Shown here: positions 36,301 to 46,900 of the stretch, piece by piece
Layout of the letters: each line of letters begins with the position of its first letter
Numbering within the stretch: the first letter of the stretch is position 1
Assembly: GCA_964389925.1 (NCBI GenBank)
Contig: CAYMGE010000013.1
Span: 26,790 to 90,789, forward strand
Direction: 5' to 3'
Length of the DNA stretch: 64,000 nt
Origin: CALECP01 sp964389925
GTDB lineage: Bacteria > Chloroflexota > Anaerolineae > Promineifilales > Promineifilaceae
Notes under the pieces: model-generated
What the model saw: only the letters and a program-made list of their open reading frames with translations
What the model was told of the DNA's origin: nothing
Database searches by the model: none
Program-made: the position numbers and the translations under genes

Positions 36301-39300
36301 GTTGACCCCAGAGGGTGAAGCCATCGCCGCCATCTATGGGCTACAGGCCAAACGCGCCAGCGCAACCGCGCTCAATCAACAGGACGCGATTTGGCGCGAC
36401 TGGCTGTATGCGGTCGAGTGGCGACCCCAAGCCCTGCCGCACGTTGCCAAACCAACCGAATTGATGCCGAGCGTATCGGCCGTACCGCAGGGTGGCATGA
36501 AGCCACACCTCACCGACTACACCCAACTTATCACGCAACTCGACGCGATCAGCGCGGGCTATGTGCAACAGGCGTTGGGGGCAAACTGGCGCACGGGCGA
36601 CCGCTTCACAACCACGCAGTTGATGGCACAAACGGGTATTCTCGACCGCTATCACGCGCTGACTGAGCGACTGTTGATGATGTTGGTGGAAGATGGGTGG
36701 TTGGAGCGGAGAAGTGGTGCGTGGTGCGTGGTGCGTGTGGAAGATGTTGTGCTTGATGTGCCGCAGTCGTTGAGGGAGCAACATCCAGCGGCGAACGCGG
36801 AGTTGACGCTGTTGCAGAGGTGTGGGGAGCGGTTGGTGGCCGTGTTGCGCGGTGAGCAAGACCCGCTCGACCTGCTGTTTCCGGCGGGCGATCTCAGCAC
36901 GACGACGCAGTTTTATCGCCAATCACCCGCGACGCTGGCGATGAATCAATTGTGTGAAGCGGCATTGATTGCGGCTACGCCAGCGTCAACCGTTCCCGCC
37001 GAGCCGTATCGCTTGGAAATTATGGAGCGCGGATCGCTCGAACAGGTGCGCCTAAACCCGTCTGCCCGTCGCGCCCCTGCACCCGATGAAGTCGAAATTG
37101 AGGTGCAAGCCGCCGCGCTCAACTTCCGCGATTTGCTCAACGTGTTGGGGATGTATCCGGGCGATGCGGGGCAGATTGGGGGAGAGTGTGCGGGCGTAAT
37201 CGTTGCCGTCGGTGCGGGGGTGACAGAGTGGCAGGTTGGGGATGGGGTGATGGCGTTGGGGTCAGGCTGTTTCGGCCGATACCTCACCACTCCCGCCACC
37301 CATCTACTTCCCAAACCGCCCCACCTGACCAGCACCGAAGCGGCAACCATTCCCATCGCCTTTCTGACCGCGTACTACGGCTTGCACACGCTGGCGAACA
37401 TCAGGGCGGGGGATCGCGTCCTCATCCATGCGGCGACAGGGGGCGTGGGCATGGCGGCCGTGCAGTTGGCGCAACGAGCGGGGGCAGAGGTGTACGCCAC
37501 CGCCAGCCCCGCCAAGTGGGACACCCTGCGCCAGATGGGAGTGACGCACATCTACAACTCGCGCACCGTTGAATTTGCCGCGCAGATTCGGCGCGATACC
37601 GCTGGTCAGGGTGTCAACATCATTCTCAATTCGCTGACGGGGGATGGGTTCATCGAGGCGAATTTGGCGGCATTATCGGCCGATGGCTACCTCATCGAAT
37701 TGAGCAAGCGCGGCGCGTGGGATGCCGATCAAGTGGCGGCGCAACACCCGACGGCGCGTTATACCGCCTTTGACATTGCCGCCGTCGTTGCCCAACAGCC
37801 CGCACTTTTGCCAACGTTTGCGGCGCAGTTGCCGACGCTGCAACCCCTGCCGTCCACGACCTTCCCTATCGATCAGGCGACCGCCGCCTTGCGACTGATG
37901 CAGCAAGCTCAACACATCGGCAAAGTGGTGTTGACTATGCCGCAGAGCGGGGCGACACAGCCGCTCCGCATTCTCGAAATCGGCGCAGGGACGGGCGGCA
38001 CGACGGCGGGTATCTTGCCTCATTTGCGGGGGTGCAACGTCGAGTATCACTTTACCGATCTCTCGCCGCACTTTCTCAATCGCGCTCAGGAGCAGTTCGC
38101 GGCGTATCCTTTTGTGCGCTACAGCACGCTCGATATTGAGCAGTCGCCCGCGAAACAGGGGTTTGCGGCCGATTACGACATCATCATCGCCGCCAACGTC
38201 CTGCACGCGACGAAAAATTTGCGCCAAGCGTTGACCCATGCACGGTCGCTGTTGCGGCGCGATGGCCTGCTGGTTCTGCTCGAAGGGACGGCTCCACAGC
38301 GTTGGGTTGACCTGACGTTTGGCCTCACCGACGGATGGTGGCGATTTGACGACGATGTGCGGAGTGACTATCCGCTGATTGACGAGGGGGCGTGGCGCGA
38401 TCTGCTGGCTGAAACGGGCTTTGGCGATGTGGCGACGACCGCGCCTTATCCTGCGCTCAAACAAGCGTTGATCGTCGCGCAAACGGTCGGACAGCCTGAG
38501 CGATGGGCAATTGTAGGTGAACATCCCGCGTTTGTTGATGAATTGCGACGGCGAGGGGAGTTTGTCGTGGCATCGGCCGATTTCAGCAACACAGATCGGG
38601 TCGTCGCCATCGAAACAACGCCAAAAACCACTCTCAAACTCGTCCAAGCCCTTGCCCAAACGGTCAACCCACCCCAACTAACGTTACTCACGAACTTTGA
38701 CAATCCCGATCAGGCAACCGTCTGGGGCATGGGCAAAACGATTGCGCTCGAACATCCCGAACTCAACTGCCTTTGTTTGGATGTGGATGATGTCGCGGCG
38801 GCGATTGCGACGATTCAGCGGGAATCGGCCGAAACAGCAATTCGACTGCGCGAGGGCAATTGTGCCGTGGCGCGTCTCGCCCGCTATCAACCGCAACCCG
38901 CCAATCAACTGACGATTCGCCCCGACCACGGCTACCTCATTACGGGCGGAACGGGCGGTCTGGGGCTGGCGGTGGCCGACTGGCTGGCAGGGCAGGGCGC
39001 ACGTTTTGTGACCCTGATCGCGCGGAACGCGCCTAGCCCGACGGCGCAAAAACAGATTGACGCGCTCGAAACACAGGGGGTACAGGTGACAGTTGCCCAA
39101 GCGGATGTGGCGGAACGCGACCAACTGGCGCGGGTGCTAAATCGGCTGGACAAGCCGCTGGCGGGGGTAATTCACGCGGCGGGAACGCTCGCGGATGGGT
39201 TGCTGGTCCAGCAGACAGCGGGGCAGTTTGAGCGGGTTTTTCGGCCGAAAATTCAAGGCGCAAAATACCTACACACCCTCACCCAACACCAACCGCTCGA

Positions 39301-40099
39301 CTTCTTCGTGCTATTTTCATCGGCCGCCTCTCTGCTCGGCTCCGCAGGGCAAGCCAACCACGCCGCCGCCAATGCCTATCTCGACGCGCTGGCACACCAA
39401 CGCCGCGCTAACGGCTTGCCCGCCCTGAGCATCAACTGGGGCGCATGGTCAGAGATCGGGTCGGCGGCCGACCGTCAGGCACAGGTTGCCGCGCTCGGCA
39501 TGGGTGGCATCGCCCCGCAGGACGGGATCGCCGTCTTTGAGCATCTGCTGACGACGCAAGCCCCCGCTCAGGTTGGCGTTGTGCCGATTGATTGGTCGCG
39601 CTTTGACAGGCGTGCGCCATTTTTTGCTGATTTTGGGGATCGTGAGTTGTCGTCATCTTTTGGATCGGCCGAAACCCAACCCGCTACCCCAGACCAATCC
39701 AACATCCGCGTCCAACTCGACGCGCTATTGCCCGGCCAACGCTACGAGCAGATCGAACAGGTTGTCTCTCAATTGGTCGGGCAAGTGCTGGCGATGTCGG
39801 CCGCAGAGGTCAGCACGACGACGGGTTTCTTCAACTTGGGCATGGATTCACTGACTTCTGTGGAACTGCGAACGCTGGTTCAGAAGCGGTTTGCCGTCTC
39901 TGTGCCGTCCACGTTGGCGTTCGACTATCCGACCGTGACCGCCATCGCTGACTATTTGCTAGAAAAGTTGGGGTATGTGACGGCCGATGAAGTCGAAGAA
40001 CCGTCGTTTGAGGTGGTGGAGACGACGGTTGAGGAAGATTTGGATGCGCTTTCGGCCGATCAACTCGCCGATCTACTTACCGCGGAGTTGGTTCTTTAG
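33341..40099 (+). CDS. Polyketide synthase KS-AT(inactive)-DH-cMT[ER inserted]-KR-ACP
   Basis: This 2252-residue protein has an N-terminal coiled-coil docking segment (1-28), then a ketosynthase with Cys203 and HGTGT/NIGH histidines. The AT (about 520-720) is shortened, and its GHSxGE reads GRGVGE (Arg598, Gly599), so the nucleophile is gone. The dehydratase has His774 in HTVFG and Asp in HPALLDSALQ. The C-methyltransferase N-terminal part (about 1080-1215) is followed by an enoylreductase (about 1221-1535, HAATGGVGMAAVQLA) and only then by the SAM-binding core EIGAGTGG (about 1545), so the ER is nested in the MT. A ketoreductase (GGTGGLG near 1869) and ACP (GMDSLT near 2167) follow. A full reduction and methylation cycle is expected if an AT works in trans. 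The gene contains a 15-bp palindrome and heptamers in frame. Confidence 0.94.
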   Translation: MTNTLTPLQKAAHAIKHLRSQLDALQQRAREPIAIIGLDCRFPHANNPAEFWELLRDGRDAMREVPADRWDIDALYDPDPAAEGKMYVREAGFVDGIDQFDAQFFGIAPREAIGMDPQQRLLLEVSYHALEHAGQAPDQLRDTPTGVFVGVSFDDYLQISLPHNDPVNLDTYTALGNYHSVAAGRIAYTLGLQGPAMQLDTACSSSLLAVHLAVQSLRRGECDMALAGGVNLMLSPVPTIGFCKLRALAPDGRCKTFSAEANGYARGEGCGIVVLKRLSDAQASGDNVLAVIRGSAVNHDGASSGLTVPNQQAQEKLIRQALRDGDVAPHEVGYVEAHGTGTLLGDPIEIAALQNALNQQREQPLYVGSVKTNIGHLESAAGIAALIKTVLALQHQTIPPHLHFDTPNPHIGWNQTRVPTELTAWDGQRIAGVSSFGISGTNVHLVVGDAPEQEVGLFRKSPTSHILTISAKTEAGLRERIAQMQMVLATSEAALEDICFTANAGRAHFEKRVIVTGRTREEVRTGLASAEIHTPTTQPTIAFLFDDTVRTVDPAITHPAYRAAVEQCRAMPPAFVAQYALAMVWQAWGVEPAAVVGRGVGEYVAACVAGIMDVATAGRLLNGTANGHLTLNAPQIDFVSSRTGAVANRDVTTVAYWQLRGDAWGEAIASAEKTIGCDLLLTMQNGVVPQIALLYQRGATLNWSAIQTGKRIPLPTYPFQRKRYWVQPKAVTPQPTPDAHPLLGKRIRSAAFRNGEIVFESQLTANQPTYLRHHTVFGNTVLLGAAYLDMALSAAQTVAPHASLSDVAIQRALLLDDTPTTVQTILTPNGDDRWQFEVVSEQGETWHVHAAGEVVANAPALREEIGEWRRVQMGEGISAEIYYQQLDRNGLTYGENLQGIQQLWMAGDTALGDIKLPAPSADPYQLHPALLDSALQVVMTVLPDETAYMPVAIERVVLYRRPTARLWSYVKRRPAQQDKTYTLDVTLLTPEGEAIAAIYGLQAKRASATALNQQDAIWRDWLYAVEWRPQALPHVAKPTELMPSVSAVPQGGMKPHLTDYTQLITQLDAISAGYVQQALGANWRTGDRFTTTQLMAQTGILDRYHALTERLLMMLVEDGWLERRSGAWCVVRVEDVVLDVPQSLREQHPAANAELTLLQRCGERLVAVLRGEQDPLDLLFPAGDLSTTTQFYRQSPATLAMNQLCEAALIAATPASTVPAEPYRLEIMERGSLEQVRLNPSARRAPAPDEVEIEVQAAALNFRDLLNVLGMYPGDAGQIGGECAGVIVAVGAGVTEWQVGDGVMALGSGCFGRYLTTPATHLLPKPPHLTSTEAATIPIAFLTAYYGLHTLANIRAGDRVLIHAATGGVGMAAVQLAQRAGAEVYATASPAKWDTLRQMGVTHIYNSRTVEFAAQIRRDTAGQGVNIILNSLTGDGFIEANLAALSADGYLIELSKRGAWDADQVAAQHPTARYTAFDIAAVVAQQPALLPTFAAQLPTLQPLPSTTFPIDQATAALRLMQQAQHIGKVVLTMPQSGATQPLRILEIGAGTGGTTAGILPHLRGCNVEYHFTDLSPHFLNRAQEQFAAYPFVRYSTLDIEQSPAKQGFAADYDIIIAANVLHATKNLRQALTHARSLLRRDGLLVLLEGTAPQRWVDLTFGLTDGWWRFDDDVRSDYPLIDEGAWRDLLAETGFGDVATTAPYPALKQALIVAQTVGQPERWAIVGEHPAFVDELRRRGEFVVASADFSNTDRVVAIETTPKTTLKLVQALAQTVNPPQLTLLTNFDNPDQATVWGMGKTIALEHPELNCLCLDVDDVAAAIATIQRESAETAIRLREGNCAVARLARYQPQPANQLTIRPDHGYLITGGTGGLGLAVADWLAGQGARFVTLIARNAPSPTAQKQIDALETQGVQVTVAQADVAERDQLARVLNRLDKPLAGVIHAAGTLADGLLVQQTAGQFERVFRPKIQGAKYLHTLTQHQPLDFFVLFSSAASLLGSAGQANHAAANAYLDALAHQRRANGLPALSINWGAWSEIGSAADRQAQVAALGMGGIAPQDGIAVFEHLLTTQAPAQVGVVPIDWSRFDRRAPFFADFGDRELSSSFGSAETQPATPDQSNIRVQLDALLPGQRYEQIEQVVSQLVGQVLAMSAAEVSTTTGFFNLGMDSLTSVELRTLVQKRFAVSVPSTLAFDYPTVTAIADYLLEKLGYVTADEVEEPSFEVVETTVEEDLDALSADQLADLLTAELVL
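34699..34732. repeat. In-frame 15-bp palindrome inside the first large PKS
   Basis: AGAAGTCGGACTTTT, a CCGA loop and AAAAGTCCGACTTCT form a perfect hairpin at the KS-AT linker, translated as EVGLFRKSPTS. The other PKS genes have a short loop here. Confidence 0.9.
36716..36736 (+). repeat. Tandem GGTGCGT heptamer, in frame
   Basis: Three copies lie in the N-terminal MT part of the PKS gene. This is the reverse complement of the ACGCACC repeat in the preceding lipoyl-AT-ACP gene. Confidence 0.85.
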
Positions 40100-40100
40100 T

Positions 40101-40445
40101 TTATGCAACCGCAAATTCTGTGAAAGGTCGCATCGCTGGCGCTTGGAAACCCAACACAATATCTTGATTAGGAACACCGCGCTCCAAAAAATAGGTGGCA
40201 ATCCCCTCTTCTGTCCAATCTGCTTCTATCCAAATTTTTCCGTCACGCAATGCGACGTGTAGTGGAATGTGTTGAAGCCGTTTATTTTTCTGCCATCCCA
40301 ATTTAAGAACCATATACTGTTGTGTTTCATCGTCAAAAATTTGAACGACATCGTAATCAACGTTGATCCCTTGCTTAACCGCCTCAACATACGCTGACAG
40401 CGCATCTTTTACAAGTGCTTGGTAACCTGTCGTTACATGATCCAT
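40101..40445 (-). CDS. xisI: XisI-like protein
   Basis: The 114 residues match the XisI family along the whole length (TGYQALVKDALSAYVE, DYDVVQIFDDETQQYMVLKLGW, DGKIWIEADWTEEGIA). XisI was named for control of excision of the cyanobacterial fdxN element but occurs with XisH in many genomes without such an element. It overlaps XisH by 13 bases and ends one base from the stop of the large PKS. Confidence 0.9.
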   Translation of the reverse strand: MDHVTTGYQALVKDALSAYVEAVKQGINVDYDVVQIFDDETQQYMVLKLGWQKNKRLQHIPLHVALRDGKIWIEADWTEEGIATYFLERGVPNQDIVLGFQAPAMRPFTEFAVA

Positions 40446-40849
40446 TTTGCGATCTCCTCGCTTTCAATATCGACAATCAGCAGGTGCATTTGATGTCTTT
40501 GTGTCACAACCATTGTTGCAGGTCTGGTGAAGTAGGTGTTGTAGACCGATTCGCTGATCGCCAAAATAAGCTGATAGCTCAATTCTGAAAGTTCAATCAT
40601 ATCTCTATACAGAGTATACTGCCCGATCGCTTGTTGAAACTCACGCATAAACGAGCGTCCAGAGAACGATTTAATTTCAACCAATATCTTCTGATTATCT
40701 CGCACCGCAACGATGGGTTCTCGTTGTGCCGCAATATCGACAAATCCCTCAAGCTCTCCATAGCTGAGATGAACCTGCTCAGCGAGAATCGCCCAGCCGT
40801 CTTTAATTAAAGCATTTCTCACTGCATCGTGGATCGCGTCTTTTGCCAT
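40433..40849 (-). CDS. xisH: XisH-like nuclease-fold protein
   Basis: I chose the ATG at 40849 because family members begin MAKDAIHDAVRNALIKDGW; the frame is open to 40936. The 138 residues carry a PD-(D/E)XK-like core (GFVDIAAQ...ILVEIKSF). It pairs with XisI as one unit. Whether the pair acts as element-excision control, toxin-antitoxin or defence here is unknown, and no excisable element boundaries are seen. Confidence 0.9.
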   Translation of the reverse strand: MAKDAIHDAVRNALIKDGWAILAEQVHLSYGELEGFVDIAAQREPIVAVRDNQKILVEIKSFSGRSFMREFQQAIGQYTLYRDMIELSELSYQLILAISESVYNTYFTRPATMVVTQRHQMHLLIVDIESEEIAKWIM

Positions 40850-40906
40850 AGCTACATTATAGAGTTGGGGATTTGCTAGGTCAAAAGTCATCTTCCCTTT
40901 TCCAAC

Positions 40907-43900
40907 ATGAGTGAACAACAACTGCAAAAATACCAACAGCTAATGAAGAACGCCATCGTTGAACTGCGCCAACTGCGCGGACAGGTTCAGCAGATGGAAC
41001 AGGAACGTCATGAGCCGATTGCCGTCATCGGCGTGGGCTGTCGCTTTCCAATGGCGGCTAACGTCGCCGCTTACTGGCAACTGCTGCGCGACGGCGTGGA
41101 TGCGATTGGCGAAGTACCGCCTGACCGCTGGCCGATTGACGACTATTTCGACCCCGACCCCACCACAGCGGGCAAGATGGCGAGCCGCTACGGTGGTTTC
41201 GTGGGTGACCTCGACCAGTTTGACCCCCACTTTTTTGGCATTTCGCCGCGTGAGACGGTGACGCTCGACCCGCAACAGCGGCTACTGCTTGAAGTGGCGT
41301 GGGAAGCGTTGGAGAATGCGGGACTGGCTCCCGACCAGATGCCGCGCCAGACGGGGGTGTTTACGGGCATTTGCGGGACAGATTATGCCCATTTGGTGCG
41401 GATGCAGGGATTGGAAAATCTCGATGCGTATTACGCGACGGGATCATCGCTGGGGCCAGCGAGTGGGCGACTGTCGTTTTTGCTGGGCTTTCAGGGGCCG
41501 AGCTTTATTGTCGATACGGCGTGTTCGTCGTCGCTGGTGGCAACCCATTTGGCGATCAACAGTTTGCGGCTGGGGGAGTCGGATGTGGCGTTGGCGTGTG
41601 GGGTCAATCGGCTGATTTTGCCGCACAACACGATCACGTTTTCGCAGGGGCGCATGTTGGCTCCCGACGGCCGCTGCAAGGCGTTCGATGCACGCGCCGA
41701 TGGGTTTGTGCGTGGGGAAGGGTGTGGGGTGCTGGTTCTCAAGCGGCTGTCGGATGCGGAGCGGGACGGCGACACGATTTGGGCGTTGCTGCGCGGCAGT
41801 GCGGTCAATCAGGATGGGCGCACCAGCGGGTTGACCGTACCAAATGGGCCTTCGCAACAGGCGGTCATTCGGGCGGCGTTGGCGGATGCGCGGGTCAATT
41901 CGGCCGATCTCACCTACATCGAAGCACACGGCACAGGAACCGCATTGGGCGATCCCATCGAAATGCACGCGCTCGGCGCGGTTTTTGAGAAACGTGAGCA
42001 GCCGCTTTTGGTCGGTTCTGCCAAAACCAATCTGGGACACCTCGAAGCGGCGGCGGGAGTCGCGGGACTGATCAAAACGATTCTAGCGTTGAAACACGGC
42101 GAACTACCGCCTAGCTTACATTTTGAAACCCCCACACCCCAAATCGCATGGGACGAACTGCCCGTCGAAGTCGTCAGCACGCGCCGCGACTGGCCAACGG
42201 AGAAGCGGCTGGCGGGTGTCAGCGGATTTGGGTTTAGTGGCACAAACGCGCATGTCGTTTTAGCGGCCGCTCCAGAGCAGAAAGTCGCGCAGAGCGTCGA
42301 ACGCTCTGTCGAACTGTTGACGCTGAGTGCGAAATCGGCCGATGCCCTCACCGAACTGACTGCCAGCTATGAGGCATTTTTGCAGGGGAGTTCGGCCGAA
42401 TTTAGCAACATTTGCCATACGGCAACGGCTGGACGCACCCATTTCCCCCACCGTCTCGTCCTGACCGCGACCAGTAAATCGGATGCGGCGCATAAATTGG
42501 CGCGGGTGCGCTTAGGCATCGATCAGGAAGGCGTTTATCACAGCAGTGGTGGCAAACCGCGCATCGCCTTTCTGTTCACGGGACAAGGCGGACAATACGT
42601 CGGCATGGGGCGCGACCTCTACCGTACACAGCCCGTTTTTCGCGCCGCGATTGACGAGTGTGCCGAGATTGTGCGCGACTGGTTCGACGTGCCGCTGTTG
42701 ACGCTTCTGCACAAAGATGATCGCGTACATGAAACGGAATTCACGCAGGTGGCGACGTTCGCCATCGAGTATGCGCTGGCGCAGATGTGGCAAAGTTGGG
42801 GCGTACAGCCTGCCGCCGTGATGGGGCATAGCTTGGGTGAATTTGTGGCGGCGTGTGTGGCGGGGGTGTTCTCGTTGCGCGACGGACTGTGGTTTGTGCG
42901 TGAGCGGGGGCGGCTGATGGCGCAGACGGCCGATGGCACGATGACGGCCGTCTTTGCCGATGAGCAGACGGTGCGCGACGTGTTGCGACCATTTCCAACA
43001 GTTTCCGTTGCGGTCATCAATGGGGATTCTGCCGTCACGATTTCGGGCGCAACGCCAGCGGTTCACGCGGCTATGCAAGCCTTCGAGGAACGCGGGATTC
43101 GCGTCAAACGTTTGAACATTTCGATTGGCTCCCATTCGGCGTTGATGGAACCCGTTCTGCCTGAATTTGAGCGCGTGGCGCGTTCAATCACCTATCACAC
43201 CCCGCAAATTCCGCTCGTTTCCAATTTGACAGGTGGCGTTGTGACCGACGAATTGATGCGGCCTGCCCATTGGGTGCGCCATTTGCGCGAAGGGGTGCGC
43301 TTTGCCGATGGCATTCAGCAGATGCAGGCGTTGGGCGTTGATACGTTTATCGAAACGGGGCCGTCGCCGATGTTGCTGAAAGTGGGCAAACGCGCCTTGA
43401 ACAACGCGGGGGTGTGGTTGCCGAGCATCAAGGCAGGGGCGGAGTGGGAGACGCTGCTCGACAGCGTGGCGCACCTGTACGCGCAGGGGGCGACGCTCGA
43501 TTGGCAAGCCATCGCAGGTGAGCGGCGGCGCAACGTTCTTCTGCCCAACTATCCGTTTCAACGTGAACGGTATTGGCCTGACATGTTGCCCGCACACAAG
43601 CCGACTGCTACGCACCTGCATCCGCTCTTGCAGCGCAAAGTTGCCACGCCACGCAAGGCGATTTTTTACGAAAGTGAGCTAGGCGCGGCGACAGCGTATC
43701 TGCACGATCATCGCGTCTTTGGCGAGGCGATTATGCCAGCGGCGGGATTTTTAGAGATGGCTCTGGCGGCGGGGCGCGATCAATTTGGTGCGGCGACGGT
43801 GTGCGATGTGTCGATTGAGCAACCGTTGCGCTTGGGTGAGGAGACGCGGGTGCAGTTGGTGTGGGAGTGGGATGGACAAAATTCGGCCGAAATCGAAATC

Positions 43901-46900
43901 TACAGCCACAACTCAGACGACTGGACGCGGCACGCAAACGGGCGCGTTGTCCGTGATGCAGAATTTTTGCAAACGGAGCGGCTGACTGTGCCGACTGATG
44001 GGGGGGAATCGGCCGAAACCCACTACGCCACCTTCCAAGCCCATGGCATCGAATACGGCGACACGTTCCGCGCCATGCAGACAGTGTGGCACAACGGCGA
44101 CCACGCCATCGTTCAACTACAGCCCACCGTCCGCACAGAACGTTATCATGCCCATCCCGTTGTGGTCGATGCGGGATTTCAACTGACGGGCGTGTTGCTC
44201 GGTGGCAACTATCTGCCGATTGGGTGTGACGAGATGCGCGTCGGGGCGGGAGAGCCGCGCTGGTGTCAGGCGTACATTCGCGCCCATACCGAACAGACGG
44301 CGACGCTTGATCTCACATTTTACGATGAGGCGAAACAACCCGTTATTCAGGTGACGGGTTTGCAACTCAAGCAAGCGGATGCCAGCGCGTTTGGAGGTCG
44401 TCCCGCGTGGGCCGATTGGCTGTACGCGGTGGAGTGGCGGCCTGTCGTTCGGTGGGGGGATGGTTCGGCCGATTTTCCACCCATCACCCATCTGCAAACG
44501 GGCGCGTCGCCACTTTCGGCCGCCGTCATTGCCACCTATCATCAAAAAATCGCCCAGCTAGAAAAAGCGTCTGTCGGCTACATTGTCACCGCCTTGCAAC
44601 AGCTTGGCGCGACGTTTACCGTCGGTGCGCGATTGGCGACGGCGCGGCAGTTGGGGGTTGTGGCGCGGTATGATGGGCTTTTCGGCCGAATGCTTACCAT
44701 TCTCGCCGACGCATCGCTGTTGAGCGCGGACGATGGGCGCGTCATCAAAAACCCGCTCCAACTCAACGGACAACTCAGCGCACCCCTGCCCGATGGCGCG
44801 GAGGGGACGCTTCTGCATCGCTGTGGCGAACGGCTGGCCGACGTGTTGCGCGGCGATGTTGACCCCCTGCAACTGCTGTTCCCAAATGGCGACACGACGA
44901 CGACCGCCGCGATCTATGCCGATTCAGTCGAGGCGCAACTCGTCAACCACGCTGCACAGGAGACGCTGCGCCAACTTGTCGCGTCGCAGCCAGCGGGTCA
45001 GGGTCTTCGCATTCTCGAAGTTGGTGCGGGAACGGGCGGCACGACGAACAAACTGCTCCCTCTGCTCGACCCAGAGCGCACGCGCTACATCTTTAGCGAC
45101 CTCTCGCCGCTCTTTTTGACAAAGGCTCAAGACCGTTTTGCCGACTATCCGTTTATCGACTATCGGCTGTTCGATCTTGAGCAAGCGCCGCGTGAACAGG
45201 GGTTTGATGGCTCATATGACGTGATTATCGCCGCTAATGTCGTTCACGCGACTCGTGATTTGGCGCAATCAGTCGAACACCTACACCAATTACTCGCGCC
45301 AAGCGGCGTGCTGTTGCTGCTGGAAGGGACGGTGCGCCAACGCTGGATCGATCTGACGTTTGGGCTAACGGAAGGGTGGTGGCGTTTTGCCGACAGCGCG
45401 TTGCGCCCCGACCATCCGCTTTTGGATGTGGACGCATGGAGGACGGCGCTGGTTGAAAGTGGTCTGTCGGCGACTGCGCTAAAACCATCTGGTACGGTGG
45501 CGCAAACGGTGTTGATTGCCCAAAAAGAGGGCATGACACAAAGCGCAACGGAGGCTGTTGTTCACATCGTTGAGGCGCAGGACGCGCTTGATTTTGAGCG
45601 TGTGTGTGGTGACTTATTGACGAAAGTGCAAACTTTATTGGCCGTACCGCAAGGGTCGCCCCAGCGACATCCAACTCCCCCACAACTCGCCATCGTTACC
45701 ACAGGCGCAACCGACGGCACAAGCCCCATTGCCGCCGCCGCGTGGGGGCTGGGGCGCGTCGTCGGCATGGAGCATCCCGAACTGCGCTGTTTACAGATCG
45801 ATGTTGATTCGCTGGCTGATGTCGAAGCGGTCGTCCAGCGCGAGCTACGAGCGCACCCCAACGGCGGCCAAATCGCCCTTCGCAACGGTCAGCGATTGCA
45901 GCCGATACTGACCCGCGCCGCCACGCCTCCCACCACCGCACCCGTCATCAGGTCAGACGTGACCTATTTGATTACGGGTGGATGGGGTGGGTTGGGATTG
46001 GTGACGGCGGATTTACTGGTTGAACATGGGGCGCGGCATCTCATTTTGGTGGGGCGCAGTGCGCCAGATCAATCGGCTCAAACGAAAATTGCTGCCCTAC
46101 GCAGACAGGGCGCAACAATCACGCTGGCACAGGCGGATGTCGCTGACCGTGACACACTGGCGGCGATCATCGAGGCGATTGACCCCGCGACCCCACTGCG
46201 CGGCATCGTCCACGCGGCGGGAACGCTGCGCGATGGCCTCTTGCGCGACCAGACGTGGGCGAATTTTGAGACGGTTCTCAACGCCAAAGCGGTCGGCGCG
46301 TGGTCTCTGCACACGTTGACCGAGCATCTTGCGCTCGACTTTTTCTGGCTTTACTCGTCGGCCGCATCCCTGCTCGGCTCGGCGGGACAAGCCAATCACG
46401 TCGCCGCCAATGCGTTTATGGACGCGCTGGCGCATCAGCGACGGGCGCACGGGCTGGCGGGACTGGCGATCAACTGGGGCGTTTGGTCAGAGGTCGGATC
46501 GGCCGTTGAGAGTGCGGCGAGGCTCGATGCGTTGGGGTTGGGCGCGATTCGCACGACCGTTGGGCGCGAGGTTATGGCGCGGCTGTTTAACGTGACGGAG
46601 CCGCAAATCGGCGTAGTAAATGTTGATTGGGAGCGGTTTGCGGGAGATGAGGGATATTTTGGGGCGTTTTCGGCCGAAACCACCCCCACCGCCCAAACGG
46701 ACACCTCCGCTCAATTTTTATCCACGCTCGCCGCCGCGCCCCACCATGAACGCGAAGGGTTATTGCAAACCTTCATCCGTGAACGAGTCGGTCAAGTGTT
46801 GGGCTGGAAAGGGCGCACGGTCGCTCTGCAACAGGGCTTTTTTGAGCTAGGCATGGACTCACTGCTCGCGCTTGAATTGCGAAGTCAGCTACAAACCGCC

